A stretch of DNA of 64,000 nucleotides from Sedimenticola selenatireducens DSM 17993 (GCF_000428045.1 NZ_ATZE01000002.1:134-64133), one strand, 5' to 3'; shown: positions 50,864 through 60,859, numbered from the stretch's first letter. Notes: generated by a model not told the origin, from the sequence alone. A program made the numbers and translations.

Positions 50864-52129
50864 CTAAGCAGCCAGGGTCAGGTTGTTCTTGGGACGGGTG
50901 ATGCATAGCAGGCAGTGACCCGGTCGCACATCCGCATCGGCCTGCTGGTTGTACTCCACCTCGCCGGACTCGATGGCTGTTTGACAGCCGCCGCAGCTGC
51001 CGGCCCGACAGCCGGAGTCCACATCGATGCCTTGTGTCTCGGCAAACTCCAGCAACGAACCGCTATTCCAGTCCCAGGGGATCTGCTTGCCGGATTTGCT
51101 GAAGGTGACGGAGATATTGCTGTAAGCCACTTCAGGGTTGTCTGATTCGGGTTTGTCGTGCCGGATGAGCGTGGCGGGTCCGAAGGATTCGTAATAAATG
51201 TCGCTGCTCTGCACACCCCAGGCTTCCAGGCCGGGAACCAGGCTTTCCATCATCGACTTGGGGCCGCAGATGTAAAACTGATGACGCGCCAACGGCAGGG
51301 TGGCGCGCAGCAGTGGGATATCCACTCGTCCCCGGTGCTGGAAATCAATACCTTCAACGTCGTTGGCGGTTGGGTTGCTGTAACAGCAGTGCAGATGAAA
51401 ATGGCGGTGTTTTTCCGCCAGCGAGAGGAGCTGCTCCCGCATGATCTGCTCGCTGCCGTTGCGGATACCGTAGAACAGCCAGATCTCCCGCTGGCTGCCC
51501 GTTTGCAGCAGGGTATTGAGTATGCTGAGCATGGGCGTAATGCCGATACCTCCCCCGATCAGTACCACCGGCAAGGCGGATTCCTGGATCAGGTGAAAAT
51601 GGCCGGACGGGGCGCGGACCTGCAGATGGGTACCTTCCGTCACCTGGTCATGGAAATAGTTTGATGCGACACCGGCCGGCAGTTCCGGTCGGTCGGCTGG
51701 GGCGGGCACCCGCTTGATTGATACCCGATAGTGGTTCGGATCAGGGCTGTCGGACAGGGAGTAACAGCGAATCACGGATTTGCCCGCCTGGGGCGCCGGC
51801 GCCTCTATGTCCAGCTTAAAGGTCAGAAACTGCCCTGGCTTGAACGGCGGCAGGGGTTTGCCATCGGCCGGTGCCAGATAAAATGAGCAGATGGAGCCTT
51901 GCGCATCTTCCAGTTTCCGGCGCTGAACCACAAATTGCCTGAACCCTTTCCAGGCGTTCGCTTCAGCAGTTGCCGGGACGTCTGGGGTGGCGGGCGGCTG
52001 CATTCCGGAGAGAGCGGATGCCCCCGCCCTGAACTGTTTGCGGCGACGGTAGAGGCTGATCAGCATGATGATGGTCACCTGAACAACAATCGCCGCAAAG
52101 ATAATTATTGCAAGGATTCCAGTTGTCAT
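50864..52129 (-). CDS. Membrane-anchored FAD/NAD(P)H reductase with C-terminal 2Fe-2S ferredoxin domain
   Basis: The 421-residue protein has one N-terminal membrane helix (about 4-27). A ferredoxin-reductase core follows, with the FAD motif RCYSLSDSPD (about 120), the NAD(P) motifs VVLIGGGIGITPML and FYICGPKSMM, and a plant-type 2Fe-2S domain (SGCRAGSCGGCQTAI ... GHCLLC). The layout resembles Hcr and flavohaemoglobin reductases. Here it probably feeds electrons from NAD(P)H to the adjacent cytochrome b and octaheme cytochrome. Confidence 0.93.
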   Translation of the reverse strand: MTTGILAIIIFAAIVVQVTIIMLISLYRRRKQFRAGASALSGMQPPATPDVPATAEANAWKGFRQFVVQRRKLEDAQGSICSFYLAPADGKPLPPFKPGQFLTFKLDIEAPAPQAGKSVIRCYSLSDSPDPNHYRVSIKRVPAPADRPELPAGVASNYFHDQVTEGTHLQVRAPSGHFHLIQESALPVVLIGGGIGITPMLSILNTLLQTGSQREIWLFYGIRNGSEQIMREQLLSLAEKHRHFHLHCCYSNPTANDVEGIDFQHRGRVDIPLLRATLPLARHQFYICGPKSMMESLVPGLEAWGVQSSDIYYESFGPATLIRHDKPESDNPEVAYSNISVTFSKSGKQIPWDWNSGSLLEFAETQGIDVDSGCRAGSCGGCQTAIESGEVEYNQQADADVRPGHCLLCITRPKNNLTLAA

Positions 52130-52232
52130 GTTTTGTTCACCCCGCGGACCAAGTGTCAGTCCGATTCATTGACTTTCTACGTCGAATGATTACACGGGGT
52201 GATGAAATGAAGCTGAAAACTGGTGGTGCTGT

Positions 52233-53198
52233 TTAGTGCCAGGTCCTGAAAAACAGTCGGTGACGCGGTGATCGCAATGTATGAAAACTATCCGGCAACC
52301 GAGTGTTCCTGCCTATACCTGGAAAAATCGGACGGGCAAGCGTTTCCGCCTCGTCCCGGAGTTCCAGCAGACGCCGCACGCGCTCGGCGGTATCGGGGTG
52401 GGTTCTGAGCAGTGAAGGCTCCGGGTCGCGATAACCCGGCAGCAGGATGCGCTGCCACAGGCTGGCATGCCGATGCTCGATCTTGCCGAGCGCAGAAGCG
52501 AGGCCCTCCGGGTCGCCGGTTATACGCACCGCACTCAAATCTGCCTGGAACTCCCTTACACGGGAGAGGCCCAGCTGCAGCAACGCACTGAGGGTGGGTG
52601 CCACGATTAACAACAGCAGACCCGATAGCGGCAGCGGGGCCATGCCCAGCAGTGCCAGTGGCAGAGAGATAAAGGCCAGCAGGATGCCGATCATTGACAG
52701 CATATGGGTGAGGCGGCTGATCAGATCCGCCAGATTCATCAGGCGCATATCATGGTTGATGATATGGCTGGTTTCATGGGCCAGCACCCCGGCCAGTTCC
52801 CGCGGATTCAGCAGCTTCAGCAGACCGTCGGTGAGGGCAATGGCGGAATCGTCACGGCTACCAACCGAAAAGGCGTTGCTGGTGCTGCTGGGAATCCAGT
52901 ACAGGGTGGGTGTGGGATTGACACCGGTACGTCGTCCGATCTCCTCCATCAGCCGGATCAGGTCCGGGGCTTCGTTGGGATAAATCCGTCGTGCCTGATA
53001 TAGCCGCAACAGCCAGTGTGGTGAGATGTCGGGCAGGGTGCTCATGGCGAGTATTACCCCGGCAAACACCCAGGGCCAAACTCCTTCGCCAAACAGCAGT
53101 TCACTGATCAGCGCCAGCAACAGCGCCATGCTCCCGATCAGTAGCAGGGTGTGTCCGAGATTGCGTAACTTGTGATCATTGGTCAGTTTTTGATTCAT
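52233..53198 (-). CDS. M48 zinc metalloprotease (HtpX-like)
   Basis: The 321-residue inner-membrane protease has two N-terminal helices (about 14-55), the catalytic LAGVLAHETSHIINHDMRLMN, two further helices and the zinc glutamate segment REFQADLSAVRI. It degrades misfolded membrane proteins in relatives. It is a single gene, separate from the cytochrome island by about 100 bases. Confidence 0.93.
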   Translation of the reverse strand: MNQKLTNDHKLRNLGHTLLLIGSMALLLALISELLFGEGVWPWVFAGVILAMSTLPDISPHWLLRLYQARRIYPNEAPDLIRLMEEIGRRTGVNPTPTLYWIPSSTSNAFSVGSRDDSAIALTDGLLKLLNPRELAGVLAHETSHIINHDMRLMNLADLISRLTHMLSMIGILLAFISLPLALLGMAPLPLSGLLLLIVAPTLSALLQLGLSRVREFQADLSAVRITGDPEGLASALGKIEHRHASLWQRILLPGYRDPEPSLLRTHPDTAERVRRLLELRDEAETLARPIFPGIGRNTRLPDSFHTLRSPRHRLFFRTWH

Positions 53199-53297
53199 GG
53201 TTGCGTATGGGTTGTAACAAGGTGCGTTGCCATTTGTAGCATTGTGTGTCCGGTGCTGTTTTTCAACCTGGCCATTGCTTGTCGGGAGAATTTGCCA

Positions 53298-54071
53298 TCA
53301 GTGAAACTCAAACATCGACATGCCGATATTGCCGTAGGTGAAACTGTGGTGCAGGCGTTTGCCCGGTCTGGTCTGATCACCCGCAGCCCAGGCAGTCACC
53401 AGTGGAGCAAAATGTTCGAGCGTCGGGTGGGCGGTGCGAAACAGCGGAGTGGCCTGTTCGGCTGTCAGCAGATCGTCGAAGCGGTTACCTTCCACGGCCT
53501 TCTGTAACCAGGACTCAAATCCGCTGGCCCAGGCATCGGTGTGCCCTTCCCGGTTCATGGCGCCCAGGTTATGCACCGAGCCACCGGAACCGATAATCAG
53601 CATGCCGTGCTCGCGTAGCGGCATCAGTGCTTTGCCCAGACGGGCGCACTCCTTCAGTTCACCGGAGGGAAGTGAGACCTGGACTACCGGAATATCCGCT
53701 TGCGGGTAACTCAGCATCAATGGTATCCAGACGCCGTGATCAAGTCCCCGGTCAGATATCAGTTCGGTGTCAAAGCCATGGGTTGTCAGGCTGTCGGCAA
53801 TGCTGGTGGCCAGCTCGGGATAGCCTTTGGCCGGATAGGCCAACTGATAGAGCGCTTCGGGAAAACCACCGAAATCATGGATAGTCTGGTGTGCCGTTCC
53901 CGCTGTGATGCCAAGCGGATGGCGGGTCCAGTGGGCGGAGATGACGACAATCGCCCGTGGTTGCGGGAAACGTTCACCAATCTCCCTGAGAGCCGTGACC
54001 GCCTCCTGTTCCGTCAGGATAAAGTCGGGTGCGCCGTGCGAGATAAAGAGTGTGGGGTAGTGGGGCATCAT
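53298..54071 (-). CDS. DODA-type extradiol ring-cleavage dioxygenase family protein
   Basis: The 257-residue class III extradiol dioxygenase-like protein carries the metal-ligand regions LFISHGAPDF, VVISAHWTRHPLGIT, GLDHGVWIPLML and SGGSVHNLGAM. The DODA/YgiD group acts on catechol-type compounds, and the true substrate in bacteria is often unknown. It is a single gene. Confidence 0.92.
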   Translation of the reverse strand: MMPHYPTLFISHGAPDFILTEQEAVTALREIGERFPQPRAIVVISAHWTRHPLGITAGTAHQTIHDFGGFPEALYQLAYPAKGYPELATSIADSLTTHGFDTELISDRGLDHGVWIPLMLSYPQADIPVVQVSLPSGELKECARLGKALMPLREHGMLIIGSGGSVHNLGAMNREGHTDAWASGFESWLQKAVEGNRFDDLLTAEQATPLFRTAHPTLEHFAPLVTAWAAGDQTRPGKRLHHSFTYGNIGMSMFEFH

Positions 54072-54245
54072 GGGCTGTTCTCGGATTCAGTTCGGCCGCT
54101 ATAGATTAACAGACCTCCCGTGCGGAGGATGGTTGCCTGAATCAGTCAGGGTGTTTATGGTTGTGGGCGTGCAACTGATCAATCGGCTGTCAGAACAAAT
54201 CAGGGCGGTTAATCGAGTCATCGGGATGGCGATACTTTGCAAATC

Positions 54246-57074
54246 ATGAATACAAAACAATTTTTCAAGGCTGCCGGCATGGTTTGCCTGCTGGGTGTGG
54301 GGTATGGCGGATCTGCAATGGCCGTTGTAGAGCAGCAGGGTATTGCCTCCCTGTATGAGGAGGCGTTGATCAAGTTCCAGCAAAAGGAGTTGGCAACGGC
54401 AGTTATCCATCTGAAGAATGCGCTGCGGGATGATCCGGAATTCCTGGCGGCACACCTGCTGCTGGGACGGGCATACCTGCAACAGGGTGAAGGTGCCCTG
54501 GCTGAGCGGGAGCTGGATACGGCCTTGCGGCTGGGGGCTGATCGGGCGCTTGTCTCGATACCCCTGGGGCAAGCCTATCGGCAACAGAGAAAGTACCGGC
54601 AGATTCTGGATGAGATCCATGAGGGTGAATTTTCCCCGGATCTGAATGCGGAGATCATGACAATCCGGGGGGGCGCCTACCTGGAGCTGGGTGAGATTGA
54701 TCCTGCGGAGCAGGCCTTCAGAAAGGCTGCAACATTCAATCCGGCCGCGACCAGCCCGCTATTGGGGCTGGTCAATGTGCTTCTGCGAAAAGGTGACTTC
54801 AACGCCATAGACGGGATCTTGCGGCAGGCGATGGATCTGGGGCCGCAGGACTCCGGTGTGTGGCACACCAAGGGCTCGGTTGCCCATGCGCGGCATCAAT
54901 TTGATGCGGCGATCAACGCATATCGCAAGGCGCTGGAATTGAACCCGGACAATTACAAGGTCCAGGTCTCCATGGCCGGCACCTACATGGATATGGGTAA
55001 GTATGGCCTGGCGCTGGAGGTGCTGGATAAGATCGGCAAGGAACAAGCCTTTGATCCCCAGGTCGCCTATCTGCGTGGAGTGGCCCACTCCCGTCTCGGC
55101 GATGCATCGGCATCCAGGGAGGCGATGCTGGAGGCCGACGGCATCATGGCCAAACTTCCCACCGATGTGAAACAGGCGCATCTGGAGACCCTGCTGTTAT
55201 CGAGCCTGATCGATTACAGCCTGAACAAGATGGATGAGGCCTATGCCGGCCTGGAGCTTTATGTCAGGCGGGCTCCGGGGAATCCAGGAGCACGCAAGCT
55301 GATGGGTTCCATTTTGTTTGACAGAGGTCAGTACGACAGGGTGATCCGGGTACTCAAACCGGCACTCGATGAGATACCGAATGACTATAGATTGCTGACC
55401 ATGCTGGGAACGGCGTACATGAAACAGGGGCGGTACCTGCGGGCGATCGAGCTGCTGGATCGGGCGGTAAAGCAGGGTGGTGATGCGGTGGAGGCTCGCA
55501 CCCAAATCGCCCTGGGCTATCTGGCTCAGGGGCAGAGCGAAGCCGGGGTGGAACAGTTGAGTGAGGTGTTCGCTGCAACAGAGGAGGCGCGATTGGCCGG
55601 GGTAACCCTGGTCCTGGAGCATCTCAGGCGTAACGAAAATGCCCAGGCAGTCAAAATTGCCAAACTTCTCAGTGAACGCAACCCGCAAGATTTGACACTG
55701 GTGAACCTGCTGGCATCGGCTGAGATTGCGGCCGGGGAGATACCGGCTGCTACCGCTCACCTTGAACAGATACTGAAGCAAGATGAAAAATTTCTTGGTG
55801 CGGAGTTAAATCTGGTCAAGATCGACCTGGCCGCAGGCAGGATGAAGCAGGCCAGAAACCGCATCGAAAAGGCCAGGGCGAATCACCCGGGAAACACACT
55901 GGTCATGCGTGAAGAGGCCAGGCTCGAGGAGGCCGCCGGCAGACCGGAGGTGGCGGTTGAGCTGATACTCAAGGCAGTTGCGCTGGATGAGCAATCGGTT
56001 ACAAACAACCTTTACCTGGGTGAACTCTATATCAAATTGGGTATGGTCAATGAACTCAATCAGCATATACAGACGCTTGAGCGTCTGTTTCCGGATGACA
56101 TTCAGGTGATGCGTCTGATCGGGCTCAGTCATCTGGCCCAGAATAACCGTGACATGGCGAGAACCCAGTTTCGGCGCATGTCCAATGCGGCAGGCTATAA
56201 TGCGCCGGTGCTGCTGGATGCCGCCGGTTTGTTGCGCGTGGCAGGGGATCTGGAAGGAGCCGCCTGGGCACTGATGAAAGTGCTGGAAGATAACCCCCGT
56301 TCTGTGCCGGCCCAGGTCGCCCTGGCCGAAGTCCAGCTTGCATCGGGGAAACCCGAGCCGGCTGAAAAGATCATTAGCCAGCTCATGCGTTTTCATCCGA
56401 ACGAACCGGACGGTTATCGTTTACAGGCCGAACTGGCCATGCTGCGGGGTGAGTTCGCCATGGCCATTGCCGGTTACAAAAAAGCTATGGAAATGGAGGG
56501 TACGCAGGATGCTGTGCTGCGGCTCTACCAGGCTTATCTGTTCGCCGGCGATGTACAGACCGGAGTGAAACTTCTGGAGGGAAAAATAGAGGCGATTCCC
56601 GGGGAGCGTGATCGCCATCCATTAAAAAAGGCGCTGGCTGAAGGGTACCTGCGTCTTGGTGATCTGCGTGCGGCGGAGGTGGTCTACGAGGCGCTGATCA
56701 ATGCCGACAGCAAGGATCCTGAGGTGTTTAACAATCTCTCGATGATCCGCTTCAGGCAGGGTCAGGACGGCGCCTTGGCCCTGGCGCGCACGGCGCAGGA
56801 ACTGGCGCCGGAGAATCCCGCCATCAACGACACCCTCGGCTGGATACTGGTTACAACAGGCAAGCCCGCCGAGGGCCTGCGCTATCTGCGCAATGCCAGC
56901 CTCAGGGAGGCTTCAAACAAGGGTATTCGGTTTCATATCGCTGCCGCGCTGGTTGCGCTGGGACGCAAGGATGAAGCCCGACAGGAGTTGCAGGAGTTGG
57001 TTGGATCAGGTGATGAGTTTGCCGATCTGGTCCAGGCAAAGTCCTTGCTGGAGCAGTTGTCAACCGGGAATTAG
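54246..57074 (+). CDS. prsT: PEP-CTERM system TPR protein PrsT
   Basis: The protein is 942 residues with an N-terminal signal (to about residue 28) and more than 20 TPR-like repeats (for example LIKFQQKELATAVIHLKNAL, AAINAYRKALELNPDNYKVQ). Length and repeat style match the PrsT family found in exosortase/PEP-CTERM exopolysaccharide systems. The usual lipobox cysteine is not well placed here, so it may be soluble or periplasmic. It lies directly upstream of a PEP-CTERM protein. No exosortase gene is in the window. Confidence 0.88.
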   Translation: MNTKQFFKAAGMVCLLGVGYGGSAMAVVEQQGIASLYEEALIKFQQKELATAVIHLKNALRDDPEFLAAHLLLGRAYLQQGEGALAERELDTALRLGADRALVSIPLGQAYRQQRKYRQILDEIHEGEFSPDLNAEIMTIRGGAYLELGEIDPAEQAFRKAATFNPAATSPLLGLVNVLLRKGDFNAIDGILRQAMDLGPQDSGVWHTKGSVAHARHQFDAAINAYRKALELNPDNYKVQVSMAGTYMDMGKYGLALEVLDKIGKEQAFDPQVAYLRGVAHSRLGDASASREAMLEADGIMAKLPTDVKQAHLETLLLSSLIDYSLNKMDEAYAGLELYVRRAPGNPGARKLMGSILFDRGQYDRVIRVLKPALDEIPNDYRLLTMLGTAYMKQGRYLRAIELLDRAVKQGGDAVEARTQIALGYLAQGQSEAGVEQLSEVFAATEEARLAGVTLVLEHLRRNENAQAVKIAKLLSERNPQDLTLVNLLASAEIAAGEIPAATAHLEQILKQDEKFLGAELNLVKIDLAAGRMKQARNRIEKARANHPGNTLVMREEARLEEAAGRPEVAVELILKAVALDEQSVTNNLYLGELYIKLGMVNELNQHIQTLERLFPDDIQVMRLIGLSHLAQNNRDMARTQFRRMSNAAGYNAPVLLDAAGLLRVAGDLEGAAWALMKVLEDNPRSVPAQVALAEVQLASGKPEPAEKIISQLMRFHPNEPDGYRLQAELAMLRGEFAMAIAGYKKAMEMEGTQDAVLRLYQAYLFAGDVQTGVKLLEGKIEAIPGERDRHPLKKALAEGYLRLGDLRAAEVVYEALINADSKDPEVFNNLSMIRFRQGQDGALALARTAQELAPENPAINDTLGWILVTTGKPAEGLRYLRNASLREASNKGIRFHIAAALVALGRKDEARQELQELVGSGDEFADLVQAKSLLEQLSTGN

Positions 57075-57154
57075 TGTCGGATTTTTTTACATTCCGACCT
57101 GATTAAATAAAAATTGCTGATGTAACTATTTGAGTAGTAAGCGTAATTAATTTT

Positions 57155-57168
57155 GGTATGTATATTGC
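57155..57168 (+). promoter_or_regulatory. Sigma-54 (RpoN) promoter upstream of the PEP-CTERM gene
   Basis: TTGGTATG (GG at 57155-57156) and TTGCT (GC at 57167-57168) have exactly the ten-base GG-GC spacing of -24/-12 promoters. It lies about 75 bases before the start codon. PEP-CTERM genes in other bacteria are predicted to be under RpoN with the PrsK/PrsR pair (from memory), which fits. Confidence 0.65.
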
Positions 57169-57243
57169 TGAGGTTTATCTGCAAAGGTTTGTAACGGCCA
57201 CCAAGACCGTACGAATAATAAAATTACTGCCAGGGTTGCATAT

Positions 57244-58038
57244 ATGAAAAATAGCAAGAAAGTCACGGCAATCTTAATCCCCGGAATTCTGGCCCTGCTG
57301 CTATCAGGCGGTGCGGCGGCAGACTGGTCCTGGAGCTTTACCGGTTCATACACTGGAAACAGTTCCGGCATGACATTCAGTGGTAGCGGCGGGGCTCCCA
57401 GCGTCACGGCCACCGCCTGGTCGAATTCCGTTTCCGCTTCCAATACTTCCAGCAACTACGGCAGCGGTGACTTGGTGAAGCGAAGCATCTACAGATATTC
57501 AGGTGGCTTAGGTGTCACCAGCCCGGACGACGTGAATCAGGGCAGCCCCGAACATGCAACCGACAACCAGTACCGTATTGATTCCATTTTGCTCTATTTC
57601 GGCGGTACCGCGGTTACCCTGGATCAGGTGAAGTTTGGCTGGGTCAGTGGCGATTCCGATTTCTCCATGAGCGCCTATACGGGTGGCGGCAGCTCCAATC
57701 TGAGTGCCATGGGGTACGGTGATTTGGCCAGCAACGGCTGGTCCACCATCGGCAGTTACTACAACCCCGGCACCGCTACTACCGCGGTGAATCCCGCGGA
57801 GGTCTCTTCCAGTTACTGGCTGATCAGTGCGCTGAACCCGAACCTGGGTGGCACCAGTAATACCAATTACTACGGTAATGATTTCTTCAAGTTGGCCAGC
57901 GTCGGTGGCACCGGGCCATCCAACGAGGTGCCGGAGCCTTCTACCCTGCTGCTGCTGGGTGGCGTGCTCCTTATCACGGTAATGCGCGGCCAGGTGGTGG
58001 CAAATCGCAGAGAGTCAGGCCACGCCTTGCAGGCCTAG
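57244..58038 (+). CDS. PEP-CTERM-anchored secreted protein
   Basis: The 264-residue protein has a Sec signal (MKNSKKVTAILIPGILALLL ... GGAAA), a serine/glycine/threonine-rich body without an enzyme motif, and a C-terminal sorting signal. That signal reads VPEPSTLLLLGGVLLITVMR followed by basic residues. Exosortase should cleave near PEP and link it to the outer surface or exopolysaccharide. It follows prsT and has its own sigma-54-like promoter and terminator. Its role is unknown beyond being a surface protein. Confidence 0.92.
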   Translation: MKNSKKVTAILIPGILALLLSGGAAADWSWSFTGSYTGNSSGMTFSGSGGAPSVTATAWSNSVSASNTSSNYGSGDLVKRSIYRYSGGLGVTSPDDVNQGSPEHATDNQYRIDSILLYFGGTAVTLDQVKFGWVSGDSDFSMSAYTGGGSSNLSAMGYGDLASNGWSTIGSYYNPGTATTAVNPAEVSSSYWLISALNPNLGGTSNTNYYGNDFFKLASVGGTGPSNEVPEPSTLLLLGGVLLITVMRGQVVANRRESGHALQA

Positions 58039-58078
58039 CCCTAGAAATAATAAATAGCGTTAAGGAAGTAGTACCTGA

Positions 58079-58113
58079 TGGGTTACCGGAGCAATCCGGT
58101 AGCCCGTTTTTTT
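58079..58113 (+). terminator. Rho-independent terminator of the PEP-CTERM gene
   Basis: GGGTTACCGGA pairs with TCCGGTAGCCC around GCAA, followed by G and T7. Confidence 0.92.
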
Positions 58114-58279
58114 GCCTGGGGACGGACTTATACCGCGTAGGCCACGACTCCAGGGATGGTGGATGTAGAACGAAGCACGCCGCCAGGGATGGCGGTGGTA
58201 GACAACGTCGGGAACTGGTTGTCGAGGATGCCAGAGCCAAAGGATGGCCGGGTGTGGCGTTATTCGCGCCGGTCGGTGG

Positions 58280-59641
58280 TCAGATCAGAAACAGTGTGGC
58301 CAAGCCAAGGAAGCTGAGGAAGCCGATGATATCGGTAACGGTGGTGAGGATTACCGCGCCCGACAGTGCCGGGTCGATGCCCCAGCGGTTCAATAGCAGT
58401 GGGATGGCGATACCGGAAAGGGCTGCCGCCAGCAGATTGAGTATCAGGGCTGTGCCGATGATGATGGCGATACCCGGTTCGCCAAACCAGAGATAGGTGA
58501 CCAGGGAGACCACCAGCGCCCAGACCACGCCGTTGACGGCGCCCACCAGCAGCTCCTTGATGGTCAGCCAGCGCACGTTGGCACTGGCGATCTGGTTCAG
58601 CGCCAGGCCGCGTATGGTCAGGGTCAGGGTCTGGCTGCCGGCGATGCCCCCCATGCTGGCCACGATTGGCATCAACACGGCCAGGGCCACGATCTGGTCC
58701 AGCGCCTCCTCAAAACGGCCGATGACCCAGGCGGCGGCAAACACGGTAATCAGATTGATGCCCAGCCACAGGCCACGGCGGCGGGCGCTGGGCAGCACCG
58801 GTGCGTACATGTCCTCCTCTTCATTCAGGCCGGCACTGCGCAGCAGGGTGCGGTCGGACTCTTCACGGATGACATCGACGATATCGTCGATGGTGATGCG
58901 CCCCAGCAGTTTGCCGCTGGTGTCCAGTACCGCCACCGAGATCAGGTCGCGCCGCTCGAACAGGGTGGCCACATCATGCTCGCTGAGATCGGCGCGGACG
59001 GTGACAGCCTCCGGTTGCATCACCGCCTCGACCAGGGTGGCGGGGTTGCTGGTCAATACATCCGAAACATCCAGCTTGCCGAGATAGTCACCCTCGTCAT
59101 CGATCACCATCAGGCTGTCTGTGTGGGGTGGCAGGGACTCGTGCCGCCTCAACCAGCGCATCACCACGGCAATAGTGACATCCTTGCGCACACTGATGAC
59201 GTCGGTGCTCATGAGCCGTCCGGCACTTCCCTCCTCGTAATTGAGTACGCTGTCGAGACGTTTCCGGTGGTCTGTGTCCAGTGCCAGCAGCAGGTTGCTG
59301 GTCAGGTCCTCGGGGAGTTCGTCAATGAACTCGGCCAGATCTTCCGGTGCCATCGATCCGGCGGCCGCCACCAGCTCACCCGGGTCCATTTCATCGACAA
59401 TGGTGGTGCGTGCCTCATCGTGCAGAAACGAGAGTACCTCGCTCTCCTGTGCCACGGGGACCGCTTCCCACAGATCACTGCGCTGCTCGGGCGGCAGGGA
59501 TTCGAGCAGGCTGGCCACCTCCGCCGGGTGGGTGGCGAGCAGGGTCTGGGTCAGCGCCTCCTGACGGCCGGTCTCCAGATCGGCAATGATCTGGTCCAGT
59601 AACGGGGTCTGGGATGGAGATGTTTCGTTTTCACTGGTCAT
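58280..59641 (-). CDS. mgtE: Magnesium transporter MgtE
   Basis: The 453-residue protein has the MgtE N-domain (about 30-130), a CBS pair (about 140-265, LMSTDVISVRKD ... ITIDDIVDVIREE) and a five-helix membrane part with the pore region GGIAGSQTLTLTIRGLAL. It takes up or senses magnesium in the inner membrane. It is a single gene. Confidence 0.95.
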   Translation of the reverse strand: MTSENETSPSQTPLLDQIIADLETGRQEALTQTLLATHPAEVASLLESLPPEQRSDLWEAVPVAQESEVLSFLHDEARTTIVDEMDPGELVAAAGSMAPEDLAEFIDELPEDLTSNLLLALDTDHRKRLDSVLNYEEGSAGRLMSTDVISVRKDVTIAVVMRWLRRHESLPPHTDSLMVIDDEGDYLGKLDVSDVLTSNPATLVEAVMQPEAVTVRADLSEHDVATLFERRDLISVAVLDTSGKLLGRITIDDIVDVIREESDRTLLRSAGLNEEEDMYAPVLPSARRRGLWLGINLITVFAAAWVIGRFEEALDQIVALAVLMPIVASMGGIAGSQTLTLTIRGLALNQIASANVRWLTIKELLVGAVNGVVWALVVSLVTYLWFGEPGIAIIIGTALILNLLAAALSGIAIPLLLNRWGIDPALSGAVILTTVTDIIGFLSFLGLATLFLI

Positions 59642-59740
59642 GATTTGCGCTTTTGTCCCGACTGTTGGGAAGGTATTGGGTTGAGCGGCCTGTCTGTCGG
59701 ACAGGAGGGTCTCTACAGAGTGTCAGGCCAGGGGTGATGC

Positions 59741-60859
59741 TCAGGGAGGGGGCTCGTCGGGCAGATTGCCGGGCTGGCTGATGCCTTCGACTTCCAGGGT
59801 GATATGGCTGACCCGTGGCAGCCGCTGCCTGATGTTTGCTTCCAGCTCATCAATGATCTCTTCAGTCCGTTTCAGGCTGACAATAACGGCCGCCCTTGCT
59901 GCGGCATAGCAGTGCAGCCTGGCATCGTCCCTGCGTTTCGCAGGTAGCTGGCTCAGAATCGCCTCACGCTCGGTCTGGATGCGCTCATGCAGACCCGGCA
60001 CCACGGCCTCCTCGCGCAGTTCCACCTCGGCGACCAGGATAGTATGCGTCTCGTCAATGATGATAGAGCGCAGATCATGGCAGCGCTCCACCTGGTGATG
60101 TGCGGCAACGATATTCAGAAACAGCGCCTCCGCCTCATTGTCACGCATGTCCGCCAGGAAGCGCATGTTGGTGTAACCGAGATAGAAGGCGATCATGCCC
60201 AGCATGGCCGCGATCAGGGCGGAGAAACCCACGTCCCAGATGCCGTTGCCGGTGAGCGCGGTGAGGCCGACTCCCAGCGCGGCGAACGCCAGTCCGAGCA
60301 TGGCGACTGAGTCCTCCAGCACCACTGCCACCAGGGTCGGATCGTCTGCCAGGAGTAGAAAGCGGAATGGATTGGTGACTTTGGTGAGACGCATCTTTTG
60401 CAGAAAAGCCTTGAGAGCCACCAGAAAGGAGTAACCTTCGAGTAGAAAGGCGATGGCCAGCACGGTCAGATTGACCCAGAGCGGGTTCAGCGTCAGGTCG
60501 AGGATGGTGACCGGCTCGGCTGCTGTGTTCTGCCCAAGATCGTGCCAGGAGTGCCAGGCGTGGGCAAGACCCAGGCCGGAGCCGATGGAGAACAGGCCGA
60601 TGGCGCTCCAGAGATTCCAGAGATACTTTTTCTGGCCATGACCGAAGGCATAGAACTGATCAGCGGGTCGCTCTCCTTCACGCAATCCGATCAACAGGAA
60701 TCCCTGGTTGAGGGTATCCATCAGGGAGTGGACCGCCTCGTTCATCATGGCTGCCGAGCCACTGATCAGGGCGGCGATAAACTTGATCACCGTGACAATG
60801 GTGTTGGAGACAATGGCCGTCAGTACAGCCGTCCTGGAACCGTGAGCCATACCGGTCAC
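59741..60859 (-). CDS. Cation diffusion facilitator family transporter
   Basis: The 372-residue metal/proton antiporter family protein has the first helix signature KFIAALISGSAAMMNEAVHSLMD and FYAFGHGQKKYLW. Further membrane helices follow, then a cytoplasmic domain with IDETHTILVAEVELREE. The likely start is a GTG whose bases overlap the argA stop (GTGA), implying translational coupling to argA. An ATG at 60850 is possible. Metal specificity is not readable. Confidence 0.92.
   Translation of the reverse strand: MTGMAHGSRTAVLTAIVSNTIVTVIKFIAALISGSAAMMNEAVHSLMDTLNQGFLLIGLREGERPADQFYAFGHGQKKYLWNLWSAIGLFSIGSGLGLAHAWHSWHDLGQNTAAEPVTILDLTLNPLWVNLTVLAIAFLLEGYSFLVALKAFLQKMRLTKVTNPFRFLLLADDPTLVAVVLEDSVAMLGLAFAALGVGLTALTGNGIWDVGFSALIAAMLGMIAFYLGYTNMRFLADMRDNEAEALFLNIVAAHHQVERCHDLRSIIIDETHTILVAEVELREEAVVPGLHERIQTEREAILSQLPAKRRDDARLHCYAAARAAVIVSLKRTEEIIDELEANIRQRLPRVSHITLEVEGISQPGNLPDEPPP

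Noticed and set aside
54120-54245. Second sigma-54 promoter upstream of prsT
   Set aside because: A GG-N10-GC arrangement exists near 54159, but the flanking bases fit the consensus poorly, and another candidate lies too close to the start codon.
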